64,000 bases of DNA from Neisseriaceae bacterium (GTDB taxonomy: Bacteria > Pseudomonadota > Gammaproteobacteria > Burkholderiales > Neisseriaceae). The DNA lies in the NCBI GenBank assembly GCA_016864895.1, contig CP046107.1, forward strand, positions 1,543,492 to 1,607,491. The letters run 5' to 3'. The notes beneath the pieces are model-generated. The model saw nothing but the letters and a program-made list of their open reading frames with translations, ran no database searches and had not been told where the DNA came from. Every line of letters begins with the position of its first letter. The stretch's first letter is position 1. Made by a program: the position numbers and the translations under genes. Of the stretch, positions 56,119 to 64,000 are shown in pieces.

Positions 56119-58782
56119 ATGAAAAAAATGTTATTTAATGCTACGCAGGCAGAAGAATCACGCGTAGCAATTGTTGAAGGTCAGAAATTAATTAATTTAG
56201 ATATAGAAACTTTTGGTAAGGAGCAGAGGAAAGGTAATATTTATAAGGGAATAATTACCAAAGTAGAGCCCTCTCTTGAAGCATGTTTTGTTGATTATGG
56301 TACAGATCGACATGGGTTCTTGCCTTTTAAAGAAATTCATCGTTCATACTACAAAAATTATCAAGGGGGAAGAGTAAAAATCCAGGAAGTCATTAATGAA
56401 GGTGATGAGGTACTGGTTCAGGTAGAAAAGGACGAAAGAGGTAATAAGGGGGCGGCTTTAACTACTTATATTAGTTTAGCAGGTCGTTACTTGGTGTTGA
56501 TGCCTAATAATCCAAGAGGAGGTGGCGTTTCTCGCCGTATTGAGGGTGAAGAAAGAGTTGAAATTAAAAATGTTCTTAGTCAAATGAATATACCCAGAGG
56601 TATGAGTGTTATTGCCAGGACTGCTGGTATTGGTAGATCTGTAGAAGAATTACAATGGGATTTGAATTATCAATTAAAACTATGGGATGCCGTATTAGAG
56701 GCCAGTCGTCAAAAAAATGTTCAGCCACTTATTTTACAAGAAAGTGCTTTGGTTATTAGAGCTATTAGAGATCATTTTCAACCTGATATTGGAGAAATTC
56801 TAATAGACAATACCGAGGTTTATGATAAGGTTTATCAATTTATAAGTTTTGTGATGCCACAAAATCTGTCTAAAGTAAAACTTTATCAAGATCATATTCC
56901 TTTATTCAGTCGCTTCCAGATAGAAAATCAAATCGATTCGGTCTATGCAAGGCAAGTATCTTTACCATCGGGTGGTGAAATTGTTATTGATCACACAGAA
57001 GCCTTGGTTTCAATTGATGTTAACTCAGCTAAAGCTACTAGAGGTGCAGATGTGGAAGAAACTGCATTACAAACTAATTTAGAAGCAGCTGAAGAGATTT
57101 CTAGACAAATGAGACTCAGAGATATTGGTGGATTAGTGGTGATTGATTTTATAGATATGGAAAATCCCAGACATCAAAGAGAAGTTGAAACAGCAATGCG
57201 TGATTTTTTGAAAGAAGATAGAGCACGTGTTCAAACCACTAAGTTATCTCGTTTTGGGTTGATGGAGATTTCAAGGCAGAGGTTACAGGTGTCATTGGGG
57301 GAGAGTACTCATATGATTTGCCCACGCTGTCATGGAACAGGTGTTATTAGAGGGATACAATCTTCTGCCATTCATATTCTAAGGGTCATTCAAGAAAAGG
57401 CTATGAGGGAAAATACTGGAGAGGTTCAAGCTCAACTTCCCATTGATGTAGCAACATTTTTATTAAACGAGAAAAGAGAACAAATTTTTAGTTTAGAAGA
57501 ACGATTAGGTGTTCCTATTATTATTATTCCAAACAAAAATTTAGAGATTCCGCATTATCATATTGAAAGAGTTCGTACGGATGATGTTGTGGAAGGAATA
57601 CCTAGTTATACTATGGTTGAAGAAGTAGAACAGGAATTTTATGAGTCAAATACTCAAAAAAGTAAAGAAATCGAACAAATGCAAGCAGCTGTTCAAGGGA
57701 TTACACCGTCTGTTCCGGCACCAGAGCATGTTGTGAAGACTAAGAAATGTTTATTCACTGGATTTACTAGTTGGCTATCCCATTTTTTTGATTCAGTCAG
57801 AGAGGAAAAGGTTAAAACCGAGACAAATAAAAATAGTTTTGGTCAGCAGCGTGTTAATAATCATCGTAATACTAACAATAGTGTTCGTCGTAGGCCAATA
57901 CAAAATAAGAATGCAAGTAATAATAATGGTGATAACAAGAAAGCAGAGAAATTACCTAACCATCATAAAAATGACAGTAGTACTAATGGGCGTAATAATC
58001 GTCAACAAAAAAATAATCAGAATGATAATATTGGGAAAAATACCTCTGTTCGTGGTGTGAAGAAAGATAGTGAAATTAAAAAAGAACATAATCTTTCACA
58101 CAATTCTTCAAATGGTAAGCCGAATAATAACAGGAAGAATAGTGATATTGATAAGGGGCTAAAAAATCAGGTCAATGAGCAATCCAAAGGAAAACCTTTA
58201 TTGGTTAAATTGTCTGAGTCTGATAAGAATGAAAAAAATAGTGGTTCTGGTAAGAAAACCAATGCCAAAGACAGTAGTAATACACGAAATAATAGTCGTA
58301 AAAATAGTCGTGATGGTATTCCTAAGGCTTCCTATTTAGAGAGCAAAATTAATTTTGCTAAATTGACGCGTTATATTCAAAGAAAAACTAATGATGTTTT
58401 GAAAGAAGGAAGATTATCATCGGCTAAGAAAATAATCAAAGAAACACTACCAGATGAAGTTCAAGTTAGTAGGGAACAGATTCTAGATGTTGGTTTGGAA
58501 CATAAGCCGATAGCAAATAATATTGATACAAATATTGTAATTAGTTTTGAAGGACAAGAACCCATAGTGGATTTTAAGGGAGAATATAACAGTAATTTGG
58601 ATTTTTCCAATGGTTTAATATTAGTGGAAACCAAACAAGAGTTGGTGGAAAAAAGAGCACAAGAAAATATACCAATCACTAGGATAAAAAAATTGAGAAG
58701 AAATGATGTTGAATTACCTTCTTATACAGAGAGATTTCTAGCTTATGAAATGGAGCAGGTGGAAACTAAGCAAAGAAATTAG
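56119..58782 (+). CDS. rne: Ribonuclease E
   Basis: Endonuclease central to mRNA decay and rRNA/tRNA maturation. From ATG 56119 it is 887 residues, starting KKMLFNATQAEESRVAIVEG. The S1 domain lies near 35-125 (GNIYKGIITKVEPSLEACFV). Catalytic Asp residues sit in ALVSIDVNSAKATRG near 298 and VVIDFIDMENPRHQ near 340. The Zn-link CPRCHGTG near 402 holds the tetramer. From about 530 the protein is disordered and very rich in Asn, Lys, Ser and Arg with little visible hydrophobic text until about 735. This scaffold half is expected to bind RNA and degradosome partners, but I cannot assign known binding motifs. tRNA-Asn lies just downstream. Confidence 0.95.
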   Translation: MKKMLFNATQAEESRVAIVEGQKLINLDIETFGKEQRKGNIYKGIITKVEPSLEACFVDYGTDRHGFLPFKEIHRSYYKNYQGGRVKIQEVINEGDEVLVQVEKDERGNKGAALTTYISLAGRYLVLMPNNPRGGGVSRRIEGEERVEIKNVLSQMNIPRGMSVIARTAGIGRSVEELQWDLNYQLKLWDAVLEASRQKNVQPLILQESALVIRAIRDHFQPDIGEILIDNTEVYDKVYQFISFVMPQNLSKVKLYQDHIPLFSRFQIENQIDSVYARQVSLPSGGEIVIDHTEALVSIDVNSAKATRGADVEETALQTNLEAAEEISRQMRLRDIGGLVVIDFIDMENPRHQREVETAMRDFLKEDRARVQTTKLSRFGLMEISRQRLQVSLGESTHMICPRCHGTGVIRGIQSSAIHILRVIQEKAMRENTGEVQAQLPIDVATFLLNEKREQIFSLEERLGVPIIIIPNKNLEIPHYHIERVRTDDVVEGIPSYTMVEEVEQEFYESNTQKSKEIEQMQAAVQGITPSVPAPEHVVKTKKCLFTGFTSWLSHFFDSVREEKVKTETNKNSFGQQRVNNHRNTNNSVRRRPIQNKNASNNNGDNKKAEKLPNHHKNDSSTNGRNNRQQKNNQNDNIGKNTSVRGVKKDSEIKKEHNLSHNSSNGKPNNNRKNSDIDKGLKNQVNEQSKGKPLLVKLSESDKNEKNSGSGKKTNAKDSSNTRNNSRKNSRDGIPKASYLESKINFAKLTRYIQRKTNDVLKEGRLSSAKKIIKETLPDEVQVSREQILDVGLEHKPIANNIDTNIVISFEGQEPIVDFKGEYNSNLDFSNGLILVETKQELVEKRAQENIPITRIKKLRRNDVELPSYTERFLAYEMEQVETKQRN

Positions 58783-58843
58783 TTTTTTTAGAGAATAAGG
58801 GTTGACAGGATATGTAGCTTAATTTACAATCTCTCTCCTAAAT

Positions 58844-58919
58844 TCCCTGATAGCTCAGTCGGTAGAGCGACGGACTGTTAATCCGCAGGTCCCAGGTTCG
58901 AGCCCTGGTCGGGGAGCCA
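58844..58919 (+). tRNA. tRNA-Asn (anticodon GTT)
   Basis: 76-nt tRNA with acceptor TCCCTGA/TCGGGGA (one G-T pair), discriminator G and encoded CCA (58917-58919). The anticodon loop CTGTTAA gives GTT. D-arm TAGCTCAGTCGGTAGAGC and T-loop TTCGAGC are standard. It is followed by a terminator. Confidence 0.97.
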
Positions 58920-58929
58920 AGATTAATTT

Positions 58930-58956
58930 AAGGCATACAATATGTATGCCTTTTTT
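58930..58956 (+). terminator. Rho-independent terminator after tRNA-Asn
   Basis: AAGGCATAC and GTATGCCTT pair perfectly over nine bases around AATAT, followed by a T-run. It ends the rne-tRNA-Asn or tRNA-only transcript. Confidence 0.92.
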
Positions 58957-59276
58957 ATTTTTCCTATAGTTTTTCTCTACTTTTTACCTTGGTTGTATTC
59001 GGCTGGTTTTGCGTTTTGATATCGAATTAAATCATTATGATAAGGTTGATTTTTTATGAACTAATAAACTTTCAGTCTATTCAACTCATATTTTCATCTT
59101 TATCATTTGTGGACTTTATGCCTGAATATTGGAATTGAGATTTTGATTTTTCAATTTTTAGTAATTCTTTTTGCCTTATCCATTGGTCACCCGAACAGTT
59201 ATTAGGTAGATAAATTATTTAAAAGAATATCAATAATTGTTTATTGTCAAAGTTAGAAACTTCATATTCATCTGAA
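58957..59276. other. Gene-free DNA before the tandem duplication
   Basis: 320 bp, T-rich, no assignable frame on either strand. Confidence 0.55.
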
Positions 59277-59927
59277 TTCAAGCGTATTGGGGGACAGAAA
59301 TATAATGTAATTCAAGGCACAGATCGTTTGTTTTAAGTGAATAGGAAGGATATTAAGTACTAGCATCTAGAATAAAGTCAGACTAAAGTATTTCGCTTTA
59401 AAGTTTAACACGTTCATTAAATTATATGTTTTATGTTGATTGGCACTATTAATGAGAGAATTAAGGCTCTTTAAATGCATATTTTAAGCTTCGTTATTTA
59501 TAATTTGGCTGGAGCAGCTAAATTTATCTTGTACGCACATGATCTGGTATTGCTTACCGCATCAAATCTTCGCAGTGTTATAAACATAGTTTCCTTATTC
59601 AAGCGTATTGGGGCAGTACTGGTGACAGAAATATAATGTGATTAAGGGCACAGATTGTTTGTTTTAAGTAAATAGGAAGGACATTAAATACTAGCATCTA
59701 GAATAAAGTCAGACTAAAGTATTTCACTTTAAAGTTTAACACGTTCATTAAATTATATGTTTTATGTTGATTGGCACTATTAATGAGAGAATTAAGGCTC
59801 TTTAAATGCATATTTTAAGCTTCGTTATTTATAATTTGGCTGGAGCAGCTAAATTTATCTTGTACGCACATGATCTGGTATTACTTACTGTATCAAATCT
59901 TCGCAGTGTTATAAAAATAGTTTCCTT
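59277..59927. repeat. Tandem duplication of a 320-330-bp segment
   Basis: Copy 1 spans 59277-59597 and copy 2 59598-59927; both start TTCAAGCGTATTGGGG and end near ATAGTTTCCTT. They differ by a handful of substitutions and a 9-10-bp insertion (CAGTACTGGT) near the start of copy 2. Each copy contains a short frame reading NLAGAAKFILYAHDLVLL, preceded by stops, so the unit is non-coding or a decayed gene. The family is not recognised. Confidence 0.93.
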
Positions 59928-60297
59928 TTAGATATTTTCTTTTTTATTATTAAGTCTACAAAACTAACTTTATTTTAAGTAATTTTTATAAAGAAATATT
60001 GCAAAAGCACTAAACGGATTAGTAATATCTTTAATAAAGATGGACTTTCTTTATCATTGAATAATTTTCTGATAAGAGGAATAAATTTTTAAGTAATTTT
60101 TATTTGATTTTTTAAGGATAAAATGTTTAAAACCTAGACTTTAATATGGGCTTGGTCTTTTTATTTTTGTGATACTTTATACCGAATTAATATTTAAATT
60201 ATTTATAAATTTTTAGTTGTATAGTTTGAGGTAGAATTATGATTAATCTCTTATTGTAAGTATAGAAACAATAATGTTTAACCTAACAGGTGTATTC
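59928..60297. other. Gene-free AT-rich DNA
   Basis: 370 bp with no assignable frame on either strand. Confidence 0.5.
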
Positions 60298-60660
60298 CTA
60301 CTTATTTAAGTTGACGAATATAGATTTATAACCTATTTTTTTTGTAGTATTTAGTTGAGTGATAAGCATATTTTTTTCGGAAATTATTCCACCTCCATTA
60401 GAATTAGTGATACTAATTCCATCATCGTATAAATTTAATAGTTATTGATTGCCATCTTCAAAGTAAAAGTGAAGCCATTAAAATTTTTATTGATAACATT
60501 GACCCAATACGTGCCTTTTAATTTTTTTTATTTGGATTTTTGCTTTGTCAATAAGTGCTCAATCGATATTTCGAGCAATTTATTTTACCTATTTCAAGTG
60601 CTCCTTATACTGGTCAACTTTTTTTGTTGGATAGGCATTATTTGCATGAGTGGTATTTGT
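60298..60660 (-). pseudogene. Decayed gene remnant, family unknown
   Basis: On the minus strand, stretches with protein-like composition are joined by stops and frameshifts: THANNAYPTKKVDQYKEHLK (from about 60660), then KGTYWVNVINKNFNGFTF in another frame, then IYDDGISITNSNGGGIISEK running to MLITQLNTTKKIGYKS and a TAG at 60298-60300. At least two stops and one frameshift interrupt it. I cannot name the family. The plus-strand 79-codon frame over the same place (60445-60684) is hydrophobic noise. Confidence 0.45.
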
Positions 60661-61468
60661 TGTTTTTATGATGAAGTTCAGTAAATCATTTAGATAATAT
60701 CTGAGAGATTCAATACTAGAAATATCAAATTTTATTTTTCATCAATTACCTTATAATTTAGTTTTAGATTGGGATTGATAAATTAGATAGCTCCAATTCT
60801 TTTTTTTCCTCAGTTGAGGTTCAACCCTTCCTATTTTGCCATGATATTTCTTATAAGTCTTTCAACTACTCTACCAATTTTTATGTTTTATTTAGTATCA
60901 GGATAGTTTGTGGATTTTGCCATGGATAATTTTTGAAACTTACCGACCGCAATATTATTATGAGAGATAAGTTATATTGTATTAATTTTATTATACATTG
61001 ATGGTTTGTTTAAAGTTTTTTCATCAATCTTTTAAGGTTAGTTTTTGAGTAGTTCTATTCTTAATATTATTTAAACTTAGCTCGATTTTTGATTATATCT
61101 CTACCTAATTTTTTCCTTTCTATTTTTTATTTCCTATTGATACTGAACAATTTTACTTGTTGACAAAAAACTCACCAATCAATTGAGTCAGATAACTGTG
61201 TTGAATGTTATCTATCTATATTATCGAAAAGTATTTTATTTGTATTAAGAATATTTTGCTCCAATTTTTGGTATATCTTATAATGGCCGACAGCTTTCTA
61301 AAGTAGCTTATTGTAGCTTATTGATACAAACAGGTCTTTAATTTGCAGTATGCCAACAAAATGGATTAGAAAATTGGTTTTTAATAGTTTATTGAAGAAA
61401 CATTCCTGCTGGTGGTTTAAATTTTTTTATAACGATCAATTTAATTTTAGTGGAAAGATCGAATAAGT
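60661..61468. other. Eroded spacer upstream of the MATE gene
   Basis: 800 bp. Fragments of possible coding sequence on the minus strand (for example GKIGRVEPQLRKKKNWSYL near 60780-60840) hint that the decayed gene continued here, but nothing is intact. It also holds the promoter of the MATE gene. Confidence 0.4.
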
Positions 61469-62842
61469 ATGTTTTTTGAATTAAGTAAATATAAACCCAA
61501 AGCTTTTTTAGAGGAAATAAAGCATTTACTAGGTATAGGTTTTCCTATATATATTGCCATGGTATTTTTGTCTGGTATGGGTTTGGTAGGTACCATTATT
61601 ACAGGTCAGTATAATACAGATGATTTAACAGCCATTTCATTAGCCAACCTTCTATATTTTACTGCATATCTAACCATTTCTTCTTTAATTGTGGCTTTAA
61701 ATCCTATGTTATCTCAGCTTTTAGGTGCAGGAAAAATAGAGGAGGTCGGTGAATTATGTCGACAGGGTCTTTTATTTTCGTTTCTGGTAAGTTTAGTTAG
61801 TACAGTTTTTTGGTTATTGATGATTTATCCGATTACTTTATATCTTGCATATGAAAATTATGATATTTATATTCAAGACACAGTTAAAGATTATTTGATT
61901 ATCATTACAATAGCGTTTCCTGCAGCCTTTTTACAAAGAACTTTACAGGTTTATCTAACGTGCGTGAATAAAACAAAACCAATTATGTTGACTGCTATGG
62001 TTTGTTTTATTCTTTATATTCCTTTGGCTTATTATTTAGTAGTGGGCGTCTTTGGTTTTGAAGGTAGAGGAGGTTTAGGTTGTGCTATTGCTTTATGTAT
62101 TATTTTTTGGTTGATGTTCGCAATATTAGCAGTATTTGTTGTGAAGGATAAATTCTTTAATCAGTTTCAACTATTTTATAAATGGACCAACCCAGATTTA
62201 GGAGTTTTTAAAGAAATTTCTCGGATAGGAGCACCTATTTTGATTGCATTCTTTTTAGAAATAGGCTTGTTTTTAACAATTATTTTAGTTATCGTACCCT
62301 TTGGTAAGGTATATGTAGCTTCACAAGAAATTGTGAGCCAAGTATCAAACTTTTTATATATGTTGCCTCAATCGATCGGGTTGGCCTCTAGTGTTAGGAT
62401 CGGTTATTCTATCGGAGAGCACAAGTTGCTCAAGGCACGTTATATTTCAGGTGTAAGTATTTGTTTGGCAATACTTGGTTCTATTTTGACTGCATTATTT
62501 CTAATTGTTTTTAACAAACATATTGCACAAATTTTTTCTAATGATATAGAAGTCATTGTATTAGTCAGATCAATTTTAGTAGTAGTGGCTTTCTTTCAAT
62601 TATCTGATGCAATACAAATTACAGTTGCAGGTTGTTTGAGAGGTTACAAAATTACTAAAATAACAATGTACGCTAATTTCATTTCCTATTGGATTATTGG
62701 ATTTGGACTTGGATACTATTTAGGTGTTGTGTTGGATTATCGATTAGAGGGATTTTGGATTGGTATGGCCATTGGTATCACATTCTGTGCTATTCTCTTG
62801 ACAATTTATCTACAAATTGTGAGCAAACAGTGTATAAAATAA
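61469..62842 (+). CDS. MATE-family multidrug exporter
   Basis: Inner-membrane cation-coupled exporter of drugs or metabolites. The 457-residue protein has about 12 hydrophobic segments in two six-helix halves. Family text includes GIGFPIYIAMVFLSGMGLV near 22, the SLANLLYFTAY and ALNPMLSQLLGAG loop near 50-92, and in the second half GAPILIAFFLEIGLFLTIIL near 250 and LPQSIGLASSVRIGYSIGEH near 305, the counterpart of the first-half loop. Related to NorM. No regulator gene is adjacent. ATG at 61469; weak Shine-Dalgarno. Confidence 0.92.
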   Translation: MFFELSKYKPKAFLEEIKHLLGIGFPIYIAMVFLSGMGLVGTIITGQYNTDDLTAISLANLLYFTAYLTISSLIVALNPMLSQLLGAGKIEEVGELCRQGLLFSFLVSLVSTVFWLLMIYPITLYLAYENYDIYIQDTVKDYLIIITIAFPAAFLQRTLQVYLTCVNKTKPIMLTAMVCFILYIPLAYYLVVGVFGFEGRGGLGCAIALCIIFWLMFAILAVFVVKDKFFNQFQLFYKWTNPDLGVFKEISRIGAPILIAFFLEIGLFLTIILVIVPFGKVYVASQEIVSQVSNFLYMLPQSIGLASSVRIGYSIGEHKLLKARYISGVSICLAILGSILTALFLIVFNKHIAQIFSNDIEVIVLVRSILVVVAFFQLSDAIQITVAGCLRGYKITKITMYANFISYWIIGFGLGYYLGVVLDYRLEGFWIGMAIGITFCAILLTIYLQIVSKQCIK

Positions 62843-63360
62843 GCTCATCAATTTTAAACTAAACTAGAGAGCCTATATTGTTGACTAATTATCTAGAAGT
62901 TTTTATTTTTGTAGTTAAAATATATTCTTCTGGTTGATGGTTTGCTTTAGAGTTAATTTTGATATACCAGATTTCTTTTGGAGATTTGAAAAAGTCATCT
63001 CAAGCGAATTACGCCAAAAATTTGGTTATGTTAATTACGATAATGAGTAATGTTATCATACAAACCAAAATATTCTGGTATGAAAGTAACTGTTCCATGA
63101 ACATTTACCTTCATACCCTATTTTTTTTATTACCTTATATGTTGTTGACTACGCAAATCTGTTCAGGATGCCTACCTGTTGTTGATTAATATTACTAAAA
63201 TGTATGATCAATCTATACAGAAAATAAACCTAATAGAGTATTATATTACGTTTACTGTATGCTATTCCCTAAAACTTAAAAAAATTAATGGCATCAATTA
63301 TGATCAAACTTTGATAAATTTTACACTTCTCATTTTTTCTAGTACTCTTAATATTTGTCG
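62843..63360. other. Spacer between the MATE gene and the zeta-like gene
   Basis: About 520 bp. Two overlapping small plus-strand frames (62959-63189 and 63179-63475) are Ile/Leu/Cys-rich with no family resemblance, and the second runs antisense into the kinase gene. I treat both as noise. No terminator of good quality is visible. Confidence 0.5.
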
Positions 63361-64000
63361 TTATTTATGTTGTTTATTTATCCTTTCAACAAATTCTTGT
63401 TCCTTAAGGCTTAGTTGTCTAGATATTTCTTTATTGATAATTTCACTGGGCTTTCTTGTATCATCAGCGTTATAAATTATAGTGAATTGGTCTAAATCTC
63501 TTCTAGTTGACATAGTAAAACCCTTAACTAGCCCTGATTCTTTAATTCTATCTGCTGTTTTTGCTAGACCATTTAACATTTCTTCAAATTTTTCATTAGT
63601 CACTATTCTACTAGGTAAAGCAGCTTCTTTCATTTTATAATAACGTTCAACAGTACTTGCTTTAGCAATATCCTTATGACATAAAACTATGTGAGCATAT
63701 GTCTCATAACCGGCTTCTTTGAATTGTTTTAATGTATTGGCGGGAGCTTCATAGGTTCTAAAAGTACCTTCAATAACAACATTCTTTTTGTCTTTAGCTA
63801 CTTGTTCAGATATTTTTTTGACCATTGCCCCAGCAAACTCATTTGTTTTAAATACCCAATCATCACCATATTGCTCTTTAATCTCTTCAAATCTAGGGTG
63901 TTCTAGCCTATACTCATCACCAATAATTGCATAAGTATTTTCTAATGTATACATATAATTTGATTTGCCAGAACCAGCCAACCCTCCTAAAACGGTTACT
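63361..64000 (-). CDS. Zeta-toxin-like nucleotide kinase, 5' end beyond the window
   Basis: The minus-strand frame is open to the window edge; upstream of the first possible internal start it reads VTVLGGLAGSGKSN, so the P-loop (63965-63990) is complete and the true start lies outside. Further motifs fit zeta toxins and related UDP-GlcNAc kinases: IGDEYRLEHPRF with the catalytic Asp/Arg pattern, then NVVIEGTFRT, ending in a charged helical tail. At least 213 residues. Zeta toxins phosphorylate UDP-GlcNAc and block wall synthesis; the partner epsilon antitoxin usually lies directly upstream, which is outside this window. A house-keeping kinase role cannot be excluded. Confidence 0.82.
   Translation of the reverse strand, partial: VTVLGGLAGSGKSNYMYTLENTYAIIGDEYRLEHPRFEEIKEQYGDDWVFKTNEFAGAMVKKISEQVAKDKKNVVIEGTFRTYEAPANTLKQFKEAGYETYAHIVLCHKDIAKASTVERYYKMKEAALPSRIVTNEKFEEMLNGLAKTADRIKESGLVKGFTMSTRRDLDQFTIIYNADDTRKPSEIINKEISRQLSLKEQEFVERINKQHK

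Noticed and set aside
57788..58060. 90-codon frame inside rne
   Set aside because: Shadow frame of the Asn/Lys-rich scaffold region; product is Ile/Val-rich by codon offset.
63179..63475. 98-codon frame antisense to the zeta-like gene
   Set aside because: Overlaps a clear gene on the other strand and has Ser/Leu/Cys noise composition.

Overview
The window is an AT-rich (about one-third GC by eye) bacterial chromosome segment, dense with housekeeping genes and separated by unusually long, apparently decayed spacers. The gene set is that of a Gram-negative proteobacterium: class Ia nrdAB with a ferredoxin partner, PlsY/FolB, RNase E, ISC-type ferredoxin, T6SS genes. The peroxiredoxin-glutaredoxin fusion followed by a dihydrolipoamide-dehydrogenase-like gene is an arrangement I remember from Neisseria, so a host-associated member of the Neisseriaceae or a close betaproteobacterial relative is my best guess. 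I saw no neisserial DNA uptake sequence while reading.

Layout. 0-9.4 kb: plsY (cut by the window edge) diverges from folB-nadK-recN, which converges on nrdA-nrdB-ferredoxin. An 11/12-bp tandem array of 26 copies lies between nrdA and rarA. 9.4-9.9 kb: tRNA-Ser, tRNA-Phe and tRNA-fMet, with the Ser gene overlapping the end of rarA. 10.4-14.7 kb: a lytic transglycosylase and tssA-tssB-tssC of a type VI secretion system, with no other T6SS genes in view. 15.6-21 kb: prx-grx and lpd-like genes with a Fur-box-like site, a tnpB relic, folP-ygjP, and an orphan phenylalanine-type attenuator whose target gene is missing. 21-35 kb: uup, phoH, pdxH, fdx, an MFS transporter, ribA, murB, a TetR regulator, a HerA-like ATPase, pta, smpB and guaA.

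35-48 kb: glmU-glmS (UDP-GlcNAc synthesis), an IS200/IS605 relic, an RloC/PrrC-like ATPase-nuclease that looks inserted directly in front of mutM, RNase P RNA, a KAS III gene with coaD, metZ and an rfbD-like reductase. 48-58.9 kb: ppx, the rpmH-rnpA-yidD-yidC cluster without dnaA next to it, tRNA-Ser, pyrD, sppA, rluC, rne and tRNA-Asn. 59-64 kb: a 2.5-kb non-coding region with a 0.33-kb tandem duplication and gene relics, a MATE exporter, and the C-terminal part of a zeta-toxin-like kinase.

The most unusual items are the orphan Phe attenuator (20.65-20.93 kb), a roughly 220-bp dispersed element present twice with compensatory base changes in a stem, the 11/12-bp array, and the stand-alone RloC-like gene. 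Decay is a theme: shortened transposase genes, frameshifted fragments and small tandem duplications suggest a genome undergoing reduction.
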